DNA from: Microbulbifer aggregans
GTDB taxonomy: Bacteria; Pseudomonadota; Gammaproteobacteria; Pseudomonadales; Cellvibrionaceae
DNA length: 64,000 nucleotides
Direction: 5' to 3'
NCBI RefSeq assembly: GCF_001750105.1
Contig: NZ_CP014143.1
Span: 3,069,501-3,133,500, forward strand
The translations under genes and the position numbers were made by a program. The notes beneath the pieces are model-generated. The model did no database searches. It worked only from the letters and a program-made list of their open reading frames with translations, and was not told the DNA's origin. Positions 18,685 to 27,564 of this stretch are shown piece after piece. Within the stretch, counting starts at the first letter, position 1; each line of letters begins with the position of its first letter.

Positions 18685-19428
18685 ATGAGCAAACGAGACA
18701 GTATCTACGCAGACCCTCTGGGCGATGTCGCCGGCTTTCGCTTCGATCAATCGGTGGTCGAGGTGTTCCCGGACATGATCCAGCGCTCCGTGCCCGGTTA
18801 CACCACCATCGTGGCGATGATCGGCACGCTCGCGGAGCGCTATGCCCAGGCAGGCAGCCGCTGTTACGACCTCGGCAGTTCCCTCTGCGCGGCGACACTG
18901 GCCATGCGCCACCGCATCCCCGCGGCGGATTGCGAAATTATTGCCGTGGACAACTCCCCGGCCATGACAGAGCGCGCCCGCGCCGTTCTGGCCGCCGATA
19001 GCGGCCAGATCCCGGTGCAATTAATCTGTGGCAACTTGCAGGATGTGGCCATCGAGGACGCCTCGGTAGTGGTGCTGAATTTCACCCTGCAATTTATTCC
19101 GGTGGAAGAACGCGAGAATATACTGCGAAAAATATACGAGGGACTGCGTCCCGGCGGTGTGCTGATCCTCTCTGAAAAAGTTGCATTCAGCGCTCCAGAC
19201 CACGAGCAGTTGATGATCGACCTGCACCACTCATTCAAGCGGGCCAACGGCTACAGCGAACTGGAAATTGCCCAGAAGCGCACAGCACTTGAGAACGTCT
19301 TGATCCCGGAAACGCTGGATCGCCACCGCGAACGACTGAAAGGCGTGGGCTTTAACAGTGTCGATGTCTGGTTCCAGTGTTTCAACTTCGCCTCCATGAT
19401 CGCGATCAAGGCGCGGCCCGCGGGCTGA
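18685..19428 (+). CDS. cmoA: Carboxy-S-adenosyl-L-methionine synthase
   Basis: Makes carboxy-SAM from SAM and prephenate, the donor used by CmoB. 247 residues from ATG 18685 ([12 protein letters not shown]), which aligns with the E. coli N-terminus; an in-frame GTG at 18673 is an alternative. Blocks [45 protein letters not shown] (cofactor loop), [31 protein letters not shown] and LILSEKVAF follow the family order. Directly followed by cmoB, the next enzyme, 36 bp away. Confidence 0.97.
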   Translation: MSKRDSIYADPLGDVAGFRFDQSVVEVFPDMIQRSVPGYTTIVAMIGTLAERYAQAGSRCYDLGSSLCAATLAMRHRIPAADCEIIAVDNSPAMTERARAVLAADSGQIPVQLICGNLQDVAIEDASVVVLNFTLQFIPVEERENILRKIYEGLRPGGVLILSEKVAFSAPDHEQLMIDLHHSFKRANGYSELEIAQKRTALENVLIPETLDRHRERLKGVGFNSVDVWFQCFNFASMIAIKARPAG

Positions 19429-19464
19429 GCGCCCGCCTTGCGGCTCACATAAGAAAAGAACCCG

Positions 19465-20442
19465 ATGATCGACTACACCCGCCTTTACGCCGATATCCAG
19501 CACATTCCCGCTTTGCGCCCCTGGCTCGCCACCCTGCCGGAACAGGTAGCCACGGGACTGAGCCCGCACCGCTGGGGCGACCTGCCGGACTGGCGTGCCG
19601 CCCTGGAGGCCCTGCCGCATGTCCAGCCCGGTGCCATCGAGCTGGCACGGGAAGTCAGCGCAGGGGCGGCACAGGAGATTAGTCCGGCCCAGCGCCAGCA
19701 GCTGGAAGCCGCACTCCGGGCGCTTCACCCCTGGCGCAAGGGCCCTTGGAGTCTCTTTGACCTGCAGATCGATACCGAGTGGCGCTCCGACTGGAAGTGG
19801 GATCGCATCGCACCACATCTCGAGCCTCTGGAGGACCGGCTGGTACTCGATGTTGGCTGCGGTAATGGCTACCACTGCTGGCGGCTCTTGGGCGCCGGTG
19901 CACGACAGGTGATCGGTATCGATCCCTCGGCGAAGTATGTGGCCCAGTTTTATGCGATGAAGAAATACCTCGGTCACGATCGGCGGGTTGACCTGTTGCC
20001 CCTGGGCATCGAGGCCCTGCCCTGCAACCTGCGCGCGTTCGACACCACCCTCTCCATGGGCGTGCTCTACCATCGCCGCTCCCCTATGGACCACCTGCGG
20101 GAGCTGCGCGAAACCCTGAGGCCAGGTGGGCAGCTGGTATTGGAAACACTCGTGATTGACGGCGAACTCGGCGACTGCCTGGTGCCGGAGGGGCGATACG
20201 CGAAAATGCGTAACGTCTGGTTCCTGCCCAGCTGCGCCACACTGGAGAGCTGGCTGCGCAAGAGTGGCTTCGACCACCCGCGCACGGTGGACCTTGACAC
20301 TACCGCCCTCGAAGAACAGCGGCGCACTGACTGGATGCGCTACGAGTCCCTGGCGGACTTTCTCGATCCCGACGACTCCACAAAGACGATTGAAGGTCAC
20401 CCCGCGCCCAAAAGGGCCGTTCTGGTCGCAAACGCGCCATAG
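19465..20442 (+). CDS. cmoB: tRNA U34 carboxymethyltransferase
   Basis: Transfers the carboxymethyl group of carboxy-SAM onto 5-hydroxyuridine at tRNA wobble position 34, producing cmo5U. 325 residues, typical length. Visible blocks: ALHPWRKGPWSLFDLQIDTEWRSDWKWDRI, the SAM loop LDVGCGNGYHCWRLLGAGA, IGIDPSAKYVAQFYAMKKYLG, MGVLYHRRSPMDHL, and the C-terminal LPSCATLESWLRKSGF with TDWMRYESLADFLDP. Together with cmoA and the nearby cmoM this completes the late steps; the initial hydroxylation enzymes (TrhO, TrhP) are not in this window. Confidence 0.97.
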   Translation: MIDYTRLYADIQHIPALRPWLATLPEQVATGLSPHRWGDLPDWRAALEALPHVQPGAIELAREVSAGAAQEISPAQRQQLEAALRALHPWRKGPWSLFDLQIDTEWRSDWKWDRIAPHLEPLEDRLVLDVGCGNGYHCWRLLGAGARQVIGIDPSAKYVAQFYAMKKYLGHDRRVDLLPLGIEALPCNLRAFDTTLSMGVLYHRRSPMDHLRELRETLRPGGQLVLETLVIDGELGDCLVPEGRYAKMRNVWFLPSCATLESWLRKSGFDHPRTVDLDTTALEEQRRTDWMRYESLADFLDPDDSTKTIEGHPAPKRAVLVANAP

Positions 20443-20607
20443 TTTGTCCCGGCTCAGGGGTATCCATCCACACAAACTCCGCCAATTGGCCTAGCGGTAG
20501 AATATTCTATGGAAAGGGGCAAAAGCCCTTGATTGCGCGCTTCGCATCAGCGAATTTGCCCGCATGAATGACTGCCAAGTTACGAAATCAGCGGAGCACA
20601 CCTGTCT

Positions 20608-21993
20608 ATGAGCATCAGCGTTTTCGAGCTGTTCAAAATCGGCGTTGGACCTTCCAGCTCCCACACAGTGGGTCCGATGGTGGCAGCCCGCCAGTTTGTA
20701 CAGGACCTGACAGCGCGCGAGCAGCTGAGCCAGACCACCAGAGTCGAGGTGCACCTCTACGGCTCCCTGGCGCTCACCGGTATCGGCCACGGCACAGACA
20801 TGGCAGTGCTGATGGGCCTGCTGGGCGAATCGCCAGACACGATCGAAGTCGACACGATTGAGGACAAACAGCAGACGATCGAGCAAGGGCAACGCCTGAA
20901 CCTCGCCGGCGACCATGAAATTGCTTTTGTGCGCGATCGCGACCTCCTGTTTCACAACGACGAGTTCCTGCCCCAGCATGCCAACGGCATGACCTGCCGT
21001 GCCTTTGCCGAAGACACCACGCTCTTTGAACGCAGCTATTTCTCCATTGGCGGCGGCTTCGTACTGTCGGAAGAGGACTTCGCCCACAAAGACCAGATCG
21101 CCACCGTTCTACCGTTTGAATTTGCCAGCGGCCAACAACTGATGGACCTCTGCGAGCGCCATGGGTGGTCGATCGCCGAGTTGGCGATGGAGAATGAAAA
21201 GGCGTTCCGGAACGAGGAAGAAGTCAAAGCCGAGCTGTGGAATATCTGGAAGGTGATGGAAGCCTCGATCGAGCGCGGCTGTCACCAGCACGGACTGCTT
21301 CCGGGCGGGCTCAAAGTGCGCCGCCGCGCTGAGGAAATGTATCGCGAACTCAGTAAGCAATCTGAAGAAGAGCGCAGGCAGGGGCTGTCCATCCTCGACT
21401 GGGTGAGCCTCTACGCGCTGGCGGTGAACGAGGAAAACGCAGCCCGGGGCCGTATTGTGACCGCGCCCACGAACGGTGCAGCCGGCGTTATTCCCGCCGT
21501 CATTGCCTACTACGTCAACTTCGTTCACGACCCCGCTGAACACGGCGACCTTCGCGAGCAGGTCGTAGAGTTCCTGCTCACGGCCGGCGCGATCGGCATG
21601 CTCTTCAAACGCAATGCGTCCATCTCTGCTGCGGAAGTGGGTTGTCAGGGAGAAATCGGTGTCGCCTGCTCCATGGCCGCGGCAGGACTGGCAGCCGTTC
21701 AGGGCGGTACTAACCAGCAGATCGAGAACGCAGCCGAGATCGGCATGGAGCATAACCTCGGGCTGACCTGTGATCCTATTGGCGGCCTGGTGCAGGTTCC
21801 CTGTATCGAACGCAACACCATGGGCGCCGTGAAGGCGATTAACGGTGCCCGGCTCGCCCTGCGGGGAGACGGAGCGCATATCGTGCCACTGGACAGCGTC
21901 ATCGAAACCATGCGTCAGACCGGCATCGATATGCAGAGCAAGTACAAGGAAACCTCCCTTGGCGGACTCGCGGTGAACGCGGTCAACTGCTGA
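20608..21993 (+). CDS. sdaA: L-serine ammonia-lyase, iron-sulfur type
   Basis: Converts L-serine to pyruvate and ammonia using a [4Fe-4S] cluster. 461 residues, single-chain type with beta and alpha parts fused. The N-terminal [11 protein letters not shown] and the C-terminal [18 protein letters not shown] and [19 protein letters not shown] (conserved cysteines for the cluster) are diagnostic. ATG 20608 is the natural start. It is separated from cmoB by 165 bp that should carry its own promoter. A perfect hairpin terminator follows. Confidence 0.96.
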   Translation: MSISVFELFKIGVGPSSSHTVGPMVAARQFVQDLTAREQLSQTTRVEVHLYGSLALTGIGHGTDMAVLMGLLGESPDTIEVDTIEDKQQTIEQGQRLNLAGDHEIAFVRDRDLLFHNDEFLPQHANGMTCRAFAEDTTLFERSYFSIGGGFVLSEEDFAHKDQIATVLPFEFASGQQLMDLCERHGWSIAELAMENEKAFRNEEEVKAELWNIWKVMEASIERGCHQHGLLPGGLKVRRRAEEMYRELSKQSEEERRQGLSILDWVSLYALAVNEENAARGRIVTAPTNGAAGVIPAVIAYYVNFVHDPAEHGDLREQVVEFLLTAGAIGMLFKRNASISAAEVGCQGEIGVACSMAAAGLAAVQGGTNQQIENAAEIGMEHNLGLTCDPIGGLVQVPCIERNTMGAVKAINGARLALRGDGAHIVPLDSVIETMRQTGIDMQSKYKETSLGGLAVNAVNC

Positions 21994-22010
21994 AGCACCA
22001 GCCCCTACTC

Positions 22011-22033
22011 AACCCGGCACGCCGTGCCGGGTT
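22011..22033. terminator. Terminator between sdaA and convergent rsmJ
   Basis: Perfect 10-bp stem AACCCGGCAC / GTGCCGGGTT with a GCC loop. On the plus strand it is followed by ATTCCTT. The hairpin overlaps the first bases of the rsmJ stop codon (22032-22034), so it lies exactly at the convergent junction. Confidence 0.85.
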
Positions 22034-22901
22034 ATTCCTTGTTGGACATTCCTTGCCGGCTCATTCCATGGCGGGACATTCCATGCCGGCTCATTCCATG
22101 GCGGGACATTCCATGCCGGGTATACACATCAAAGCGGCCGGACTTGCCCTCCAGCGAAACTGACGGCTTTTGCCCGGCAAGGAAAGGAGCGACCCGGGGG
22201 CGCTTGACCACGGTACGGTAGTAGCACGCCGCATAGGCTGGCTCGAGTAGCGCATCGGCATCCTCGTCACTGCCCACCAGCTGGTGAAACGCCACCATTT
22301 CCTTTTTGACCCTGGCGCTTTTTTCCCGCTGCGGAAACATGGGATCCAGATAGACCACCGGTATCGATTCCGCCGGCTGTTTTACCAGCCACTCGGACGC
22401 CGGGAGCCCCGAATCGTCGAGTGACAGACGGGCAGCGATTGGCGCAAGCTCTGAGTCTGTTTCCGCAGCGTCCCTTAATCTGCGCAGCCCGTCCCGGAGC
22501 AGGGCCCGCACGACTGGATTGCGCTCCAGCATCAAGACTTCACAGCCAAGCGAGGCCAATACGAAGGCATCTCGCCCAAGACCGGCAGTAGCGTCGACAA
22601 CACGGGGATAAAAGCCGCCGCGAACCCCGACAGCCTTGGCGATCTGCTGCCCCTTGCCCCCTCCGAACTTGCGCCGGTGGGCAACGGCACCGCCAACGAA
22701 ATCCACCCACACCGGTCCCGGCGCCTTTCGCCCCGTAGCGCAGAGACTCAGGGCATCACCGACCATTAGCAGCTGTGCAAAACTGTCCGTCTCGGCGGGG
22801 TCCACCGCCCCCAGATATGGCAGAGAGAGTTCCGCAGCAAGGTTTTGCGCGGACTCCATCCAACTTTCATCAGCGGCGGCGACGGCCAGGGATTGACTCA
22901 C
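22032..22901 (-). CDS. rsmJ: 16S rRNA (guanine(1516)-N(2))-methyltransferase with repetitive tail
   Basis: SAM-dependent methylase of G1516 in 16S rRNA. 289 residues, GTG start at 22901. Core blocks: [23 protein letters not shown], the SAM loop [34 protein letters not shown], and the target-binding [21 protein letters not shown]. The core ends at [10 protein letters not shown]. Beyond it are about 28 residues built of five consecutive copies of a 5-residue unit RHGMS (last copy RQGMS), then NKE and the stop. I would not expect this tail from the RsmJ proteins I know, and it is encoded by a DNA tandem repeat. Function of the tail unknown; the catalytic core is intact. Confidence 0.92.
   Translation of the reverse strand: MSQSLAVAAADESWMESAQNLAAELSLPYLGAVDPAETDSFAQLLMVGDALSLCATGRKAPGPVWVDFVGGAVAHRRKFGGGKGQQIAKAVGVRGGFYPRVVDATAGLGRDAFVLASLGCEVLMLERNPVVRALLRDGLRRLRDAAETDSELAPIAARLSLDDSGLPASEWLVKQPAESIPVVYLDPMFPQREKSARVKKEMVAFHQLVGSDEDADALLEPAYAACYYRTVVKRPRVAPFLAGQKPSVSLEGKSGRFDVYTRHGMSRHGMSRHGMSRHGMSRQGMSNKE
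22044..22118 (-). repeat. Tandem repeat, 5 x 15 bp, in the 3' end of rsmJ
   Basis: Five adjacent 15-bp units keep the reading frame and encode RHGMS each. Units alternate between codons CGC/CGG and TCC/AGC, so the true period is 30 bp with two near-identical copies. Such a structure can gain or lose units by slippage without shifting the frame. Confidence 0.9.
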
Positions 22902-22939
22902 GACGATCGGGACTCAGGATTGCTTGGGAGCCGCGGATG

Positions 22940-23308
22940 CTAACCCGGCGAGGCCAGCCACTCCAGTGCTTCCCGCCTTTGATCCAGCGAGAATGGCCTG
23001 GCCTCGGCACTGACAAAATGACTGACCAGGGCAGGCATCAACCGCAGCAGGGAGTCATCAGACAGAACTGCCACCTTGTGCACATGACGGTGGTGATCCC
23101 GCACGAATCGAAAGTGTGAGAGGAGCGCGCTGAAGTTTTCCCAGCCCGAGAAGTGACGGCCATTGATCAACAGGCCATGAAGCAGTTCCTGCTCGCGGAG
23201 AACCGGATCCACCTGCTCGGCGAGGAGAGAGAAGTCCGATGCCTGTAGTGGGCCGTGGGGTTCAACTTCCAGGATATCGTGATCCTGGTGCCAACGATGC
23301 TCGATCAT
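22940..23308 (-). CDS. SpoIIAA-like (STAS-related) family protein
   Basis: 122-residue cytoplasmic protein of the SpoIIAA-like family, a domain related to STAS/lipid-binding folds. The pattern HDILEVEPHGPLQASDFSLLAEQVDPVL, LINGRHFSGWENFSALLSHFRFVRDHHRHVHKVAVLSDDSLLRLMPALVSHFVSAEARPF matches this family, including the conserved FxGWexxxA and HFvxAEvR motifs. Its biological role is unknown. It lies alone between rsmJ and the unknown membrane-anchored gene downstream on the same strand. Confidence 0.8.
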   Translation of the reverse strand: MIEHRWHQDHDILEVEPHGPLQASDFSLLAEQVDPVLREQELLHGLLINGRHFSGWENFSALLSHFRFVRDHHRHVHKVAVLSDDSLLRLMPALVSHFVSAEARPFSLDQRREALEWLASPG

Positions 23309-23391
23309 GAAATGATAATAGCCGGTGCCGTGCTAGAAGCACGGCACCGGTTGTCACTTTGCTGCCGGAAGGCGGCAGCCCCAAATCAGAC

Positions 23392-23877
23392 TCAATTGCG
23401 CTGAGGCTCTTCGTCGGACTTGTCTTCATCTCCGCGGAGCTCATCCATGGCTTCTTTGGCGCCCTCCTCGGTTGCCTCGCCAGCCCGCTTCAGATCATCG
23501 CCCATGTCCTCGACTGCGCGCTCGGTGGCTTCACCGGCCTCTTTCAGCGCTTCGCCGGTTTCCTCAGCGGCACGGTCGATTGCCTCGCCGGTTGCCTCCA
23601 GGGCCTCTTCAGCTTCCTGGCCCACACTCTTGTCCTGCGGCGTCATATCGCCAGTACCGGGCGGGACTGTGTCCGGTTGATCCGGTTCCCGTGGCGTGGT
23701 GGAGTCCGGGGTACCCATACCGTCAGGAGGCGTCTCCATGGAGTCATCCTGCATGGATTCATTGGATGGAGACTCCATCGAGTCATAGGCATCTCTGGCA
23801 GTATCGTCACCGCCGCGAGACATGAAATAGCCGATTATCAGCAGCAAAATTATCAGTGGAAGCAGTAGTTTCTTCAT
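23392..23877 (-). CDS. Membrane-anchored protein with amphipathic 11-residue-type repeats
   Basis: Not a family I recognise. 161 residues. The ATG at 23877 starts a basic N-terminus and a single hydrophobic helix (MKKLLLPLIILLLIIGYFMSRG). The helix is followed by an Asp/Ser/Pro/Thr-rich linker (about 25-85) and a long charged helix (about 90-150). That helix is made of repeated EATGEAxDRAAEE / EALKEAGEATERA units, like apolipoprotein/LEA-type amphipathic helices. The linker is very low in hydrophobics, and the C-terminus is acidic. It could act as a periplasmic, stress- or surface-related coat protein, but this is inference. An upstream in-frame ATG at 23919 exists and would bury the signal anchor. 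Confidence 0.6.
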   Translation of the reverse strand: MKKLLLPLIILLLIIGYFMSRGGDDTARDAYDSMESPSNESMQDDSMETPPDGMGTPDSTTPREPDQPDTVPPGTGDMTPQDKSVGQEAEEALEATGEAIDRAAEETGEALKEAGEATERAVEDMGDDLKRAGEATEEGAKEAMDELRGDEDKSDEEPQRN

Positions 23878-24131
23878 AAACCCACCTTGTGACCCCTGGC
23901 TGTTGCGTGATCGCGACACTGGAGACCGTCATGTGGCGGCTGCCTGTCAGCCGGTTCCAGACCAATGGCGCTTTAGCAATATCAACACCCGAAATCGAGT
24001 GGAAGAAGCTCACGCCAACATTGATAAGAATAACCCGGCATTCCCGTTCTTCAAGGAACAATGTTCCACTGAGAAAGTTTCGATTGCTGTAAGTGTTCTA
24101 GTCGTTATTCAGTTGAGTTTTAAGCGAGAGG

Positions 24132-24158
24132 GTGCAGGCCGGGAAGTTGGGCCTGCAC
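24132..24158 (-). terminator. Hairpin downstream of the exported unknown gene
   Basis: Nine-base-pair stem GTGCAGGCC / GGCCTGCAC with a nine-base loop, 30 bp after the minus-strand stop. No U-run follows on the minus strand, so termination is uncertain. Confidence 0.45.
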
Positions 24159-24187
24159 AGACGGGCGGGAAACGGTTCTTTAAGGGC

Positions 24188-24658
24188 TCAACCCTGCTTG
24201 GAAATACGATCCAACTGCGCCAGCATATCGGGCGCATCCGCTTCGGGTATGGCGGCCTCACAGCTATCCAGCTGCAGGCGACCGTAGGTGTCGGGACTGG
24301 CGAAAATTATATAGTGCTCTCCCTGCTGAAGCTTGGTCTGACAGGCCTCCAGACCGAGCCGGAAAGCCAGCATCTGGGTTGCCTCTCCTTTCCACACCTG
24401 ACGTGAAACTGCCGAATAAACATAGCCTCGCACCGCGACCATACCTGGTTCAGACAAGGCATTATCGACATCCCGGTGAATACCGGAGATCTGAACCCTC
24501 GCCACCAGGCCGGCCTCCGCATAGCGGCTGGCCAGACTTTCACCGGCAAGCTCGGTGCTTTGGATTTCAGCCCCCTCTTCCGCAATAGCAGGCAACAGCC
24601 ACAGTGCCAGTGTTACGGCCAGTGCCGAATGAAACCACCAATTTGTCCGTAAAATCAT
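24188..24658 (-). CDS. Exported protein of unknown function
   Basis: 156 residues with a Sec-type signal (SALAVTLALWLLPAIA, cut near EEGAE). ATG 24658 is supported by a GGGGAG ribosome binding site six bases upstream, so the longer open frame (to 24763) is rejected. The mature part has one Cys pair (EACQTKL and LDSCEAAI) that could form a disulfide, and short beta-like stretches VARVQISGIH and GYVYSAVSRQVWKG. I do not recognise a domain. A hairpin (24132-24158) follows its stop. Confidence 0.6.
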   Translation of the reverse strand: MILRTNWWFHSALAVTLALWLLPAIAEEGAEIQSTELAGESLASRYAEAGLVARVQISGIHRDVDNALSEPGMVAVRGYVYSAVSRQVWKGEATQMLAFRLGLEACQTKLQQGEHYIIFASPDTYGRLQLDSCEAAIPEADAPDMLAQLDRISKQG

Positions 24659-24750
24659 TACCAACTCCCCTCTTCCCTTAAAGCTGATCCTTTGCTCTTT
24701 CCTGCCGCCAGTAGCGACCTCACACTGGGGCCTCCAGGCTCTCGCGCGCA

Positions 24751-24773
24751 CAAAAAAGGGCACCGAAGTGCCC
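24751..24773 (-). terminator. Rho-independent terminator of the OmpA-family lipoprotein gene
   Basis: Read on the minus strand: GGGCAC-TTCG-GTGCCC stem-loop with a stable UUCG tetraloop, followed by a run of six U. It lies 46 bp after the OmpA-like stop. Confidence 0.93.
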
Positions 24774-24818
24774 TCTTATAACGTACAGCGCATTCGGCCC
24801 TGCTCGTTTTGTCTCACA

Positions 24819-25469
24819 TTACTTGAGCGGCAGCAACTCCAGTTCTACACGACGGTTAGCCTGACGGCCAGCGTCGGAGTCGTTGCTCGCCAGAGGGTAA
24901 CGCTCACCGTAACCCACAGCCTGTACGCGGCCGGAGGCCACGCCGCGGCCGGTGAAGAAATTGGCGACGGAGCTGGCGCGACGTTCACTCAGAGTCTGGT
25001 TGTAGACGTCAGAACCGGTGCTGTCAGTGTGACCGCTAACGCGGATGGCAGTCTGATCGAACTCTTTCAGAACGATCACGACGGAATCCAGCGTGTCATA
25101 GAAGTCGGTACGAATGTCGGCACGGTCAGTGGCAAAAGTAATGTTGCCCGGCATGATCAGGCGAATATTGTCACCTTCGCGCTGAACCCGTACGCCGGTT
25201 CCTTCCAGGCGCTGGCGCAGAGCCATCTCCTGGCGGTCCATGTAGTAGCCAACACCACCGCCGATTGCCGCACCGCCCACAGCACCCGTGATGGCACCTT
25301 TCTTGCGGTCTTTATCACTGGCGGTAGCCGCACCGATGATGGCTCCGGCGATGGCGCCGGCACCAGCCCCCTTGGCGGCATTACTGGTCTTGCTCTCACC
25401 GGTATACGGATCGAGAGTGGTACAACCAACCAGTGAGCCCAGTGCGAGAATTGCTACCCATTTTTTCAT
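24819..25469 (-). CDS. OmpA-family lipoprotein with glycine zipper (YiaD-like)
   Basis: Outer-membrane lipoprotein that binds peptidoglycan. 216 residues. Lipobox LVGC at residues 13-16 (MKKWVAILALGSLVGC), then a glycine-zipper segment AAKGAGAGAIAGAIIGAATASDKDRKKGAITGAVGGAAIGGGVG (about 30-75). The C-terminal OmpA domain has VSGHTDSTGSDVYNQTLSERRASSVANFF and VGYGERYPLASNDSDAGRQANRRVEL, including the Asp and Arg of the diaminopimelate-binding pocket. A strong ribosome binding site AGGAG lies eight bases before ATG. Upstream is a 624-bp gene-free region. Confidence 0.95.
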   Translation of the reverse strand: MKKWVAILALGSLVGCTTLDPYTGESKTSNAAKGAGAGAIAGAIIGAATASDKDRKKGAITGAVGGAAIGGGVGYYMDRQEMALRQRLEGTGVRVQREGDNIRLIMPGNITFATDRADIRTDFYDTLDSVVIVLKEFDQTAIRVSGHTDSTGSDVYNQTLSERRASSVANFFTGRGVASGRVQAVGYGERYPLASNDSDAGRQANRRVELELLPLK

Positions 25470-26093
25470 GTAAGGTTCTCCTAACGCTTTTTTGGATGAA
25501 CGGGTCTCGTTTCGGGGAGATACCGCGCCCCGAGAGATGAGGGAAGTATCCCTGTTCCACCTGACTCAAAGCTGAACCGCCCCCCGATTCAGGGGACGAA
25601 GCCTAGGCGGAAAGCGAAGTAACGTCTAGCGTCGAGCCCGCAAAATCTCACTTTCCCAGCACCGGACACGCAAATCGGCTTTTCAGGGCATCCTGAAGGC
25701 CTGAAAGCGTTCTTCCACAGCTTCTGTGGATAACTCTGTGCAAGAACCGGAAAAAGGTGGCGCCACGCGGCAGTATTCCTTGCCCCCAGCACTTTGCGCA
25801 TTTTTTAGACACAGCAAATTTAACCTTTAAAAACAATAGGTTATACGGTTTCTTGGACGTGCCGTACCAACTAAGTGAGGATTGGGACAACTGCTCCCGG
25901 GCGGGGGAACGCATGTGGAAAAAATTTTGTCAACTCTTGACTTGAGCAAAAAAATTAGAGTTTTTAGACGAATTTAAGCTTTAAAGCGCTTTAGTTGATA
26001 ACTATGAATTATTAAGGCACTAGAGTGCATTTTGGCCGCCACAACAGGAACAGTGGTCCCACAGAGACGGCCACTGCAAACCGCGACAATGGA
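25470..26093. other. 624-bp AT-rich gene-free region with DnaA-box-like sites
   Basis: No gene found. The part from about 25795 to 26010 is strongly AT-rich against a GC-rich background. A perfect DnaA box (TGTGGATAA, 25725-25733) is embedded in the inverted repeat CCACAG-CTT-CTGTGG (25715-25729), and a second site fits TTWTNCACA on the other strand (TGTGGAAAA, 25914-25922). The region should also include the OmpA-like promoter near 25500. Whether the DnaA-like sites act in replication, regulation or not at all is unknown. Confidence 0.55.
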
Positions 26094-26321
26094 TCAATAA
26101 TGCGGCGGCTTTTCCTCGCCCGGCTTCTGACCGCCCTGCACCTCGAAAGAGAGATCCTGGTACTTCTCGCCGAGTTCCTTCAAGCGACCCACGAGCCAGC
26201 GGATGCTGGTGTCCTGCTTGGCGATTACATCGTTTAGCTGGGCCAGTGTGTCCTCCTGGAAGGCGAGCCGGCTTTCCAGCTCTTCCACGCGGCGGTTCAG
26301 CTCTTCTACTTCTGAAGACAT
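26094..26321 (-). CDS. slyX: SlyX family protein
   Basis: 75-residue coiled-coil protein. MSSEVEELNRRVEELESRLAFQEDTLAQLNDVIAKQDTSIRWL is a heptad-rich helix, and the C-terminal KPPHY is the family's hallmark ending. Function is not established. The ATG directly abuts the stop of the upstream serine hydrolase (26322), so the genes are co-transcribed. Confidence 0.95.
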   Translation of the reverse strand: MSSEVEELNRRVEELESRLAFQEDTLAQLNDVIAKQDTSIRWLVGRLKELGEKYQDLSFEVQGGQKPGEEKPPHY

Positions 26322-27467
26322 TCAAAGCATCCCGTAAAGTTGTTCCAACAGGCTCACGGCGCGCCGATCCATAAACAGGCTCTGCCCCAGGCGAGTGGAG
26401 ACGTATCCGAATCCAAGCTCCCGCTCCGGGTCGGCGAAACCAACGCTACCGCCGGCACCCGGGTGGCCAAAGCCAGCGGGACCACCGAAGCGAAGATCGG
26501 CAGCAGTGCCACTGCGGATAAAACCACAACCAAAGCTGACCTCGGCCTGGAGTACCGCATCATGGCCGCTGCTCTGCTCACTGGCGGCCTCCACGATCAG
26601 CTCCCGAGGCAGGATATTGGCATCTTCCCGCGCCAGCTCGCCGTAGATTACGGCAAGGTCCAGCGCACTGAAGTGGCCATTGGCCGCCGGGATCACGGCC
26701 TCGCGCCATTCACGGCTGTTGGTACCCATTACCAGACTGACGGGATTACTGAAGGCCATGGCGACAGCGCTGGAGCGATCTGCCTTGATGGCACGGCTGA
26801 TGGCGTTTTCCCTTAACTCCGGCAGTGGCTTTTTCAGGGGCCCGACATCCGCTACCTGTGCAGAGCGATGTCCCACGGCGCCGAAGCCGCCGTGCAACTC
26901 CAGCGGTGCAGCGAGGAACTGGCGGTAAAGCTCGGTCACGGGCGTCGAAGTGGCCCGCTCCAGCAAGCCACCCACGCTCCATCCATACAGAAACGGGGCA
27001 TATCCCTGGCGACTGCCCGGCGCCCACCAGGGCTCACTGGCTGCCACCTGGGCACAGGCAGCGTCCCAGTCGTAGATCAACTCGTCAGCGACCTTCTCCT
27101 GGAAGGCCACGACACCGGCACGGTGGCTGAGGAGCTGGCGCAGGGTGATCTGTGCCTTGCCCTTCTCGCCAAACTCCGGCCAATAGTCAGCAACCGGGCG
27201 GTCCAGCTCAAGCTTTCCTTCAGCCACTTGTTGCAGGGCTAGAAGGGCGAGAACACCCTTGGAAGATGAGAAAACATTGGCGATGGTATCTTCGGTAAAC
27301 GCCGTCTGCCCCTGCCGGTCGGAACTGCCAGCCCACAGGGAAACGATGGTCTCCCCATATTGGCGCACAGCCAGCGCCGCACCGGTATCGCCCCGCTCAC
27401 GGAAATTGTCGGCAAAAGCCCGGTAAATGGACTCAAAGCCGGGCGCACAGTAACCAGAGACTTCCAT
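26322..27467 (-). CDS. Serine hydrolase, beta-lactamase-related (EstB-like)
   Basis: Probably an esterase or peptidase of the class C beta-lactamase fold. 381 residues from ATG 27467. The catalytic Ser-x-x-Lys is NVFSSSKG (Ser67, Lys70). The second motif, normally Tyr-x-Asn, appears to be SRQGYAPFLYGWSVGG with Tyr, and the third, normally KTG-like, is probably AGFGHPGAGGSVGF (HxG). This matches EstB-type esterases. A TTG-initiated in-frame extension to 27485 is possible. No signal peptide, so cytoplasmic. Substrate unknown. It abuts slyX. Confidence 0.88.
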   Translation of the reverse strand: MEVSGYCAPGFESIYRAFADNFRERGDTGAALAVRQYGETIVSLWAGSSDRQGQTAFTEDTIANVFSSSKGVLALLALQQVAEGKLELDRPVADYWPEFGEKGKAQITLRQLLSHRAGVVAFQEKVADELIYDWDAACAQVAASEPWWAPGSRQGYAPFLYGWSVGGLLERATSTPVTELYRQFLAAPLELHGGFGAVGHRSAQVADVGPLKKPLPELRENAISRAIKADRSSAVAMAFSNPVSLVMGTNSREWREAVIPAANGHFSALDLAVIYGELAREDANILPRELIVEAASEQSSGHDAVLQAEVSFGCGFIRSGTAADLRFGGPAGFGHPGAGGSVGFADPERELGFGYVSTRLGQSLFMDRRAVSLLEQLYGML

Positions 27468-27564
27468 CGATTCGACCCACCGCAAAAAAGAGGCGCAAGG
27501 GTAATTTCTTCACTACGCCAGCGCAAATGGTTAGCATCACGCTCCTATTATAAGGAGACAGTAC

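Noticed and set aside
22044..22118. Short regularly spaced palindromic repeat that looks like a CRISPR fragment
   Set aside because: The units are directly adjacent without spacers, keep a reading frame and form the end of rsmJ.
25700..26010. This region being the chromosomal origin
   Set aside because: Only two convincing DnaA boxes and none of the usual origin neighbours are present; kept only as a finding to test.
27546..27551. TATTAT as a -10 box for the PaaI-like gene
   Set aside because: It would put transcription start almost on the ribosome binding site and no -35 at proper distance is seen.
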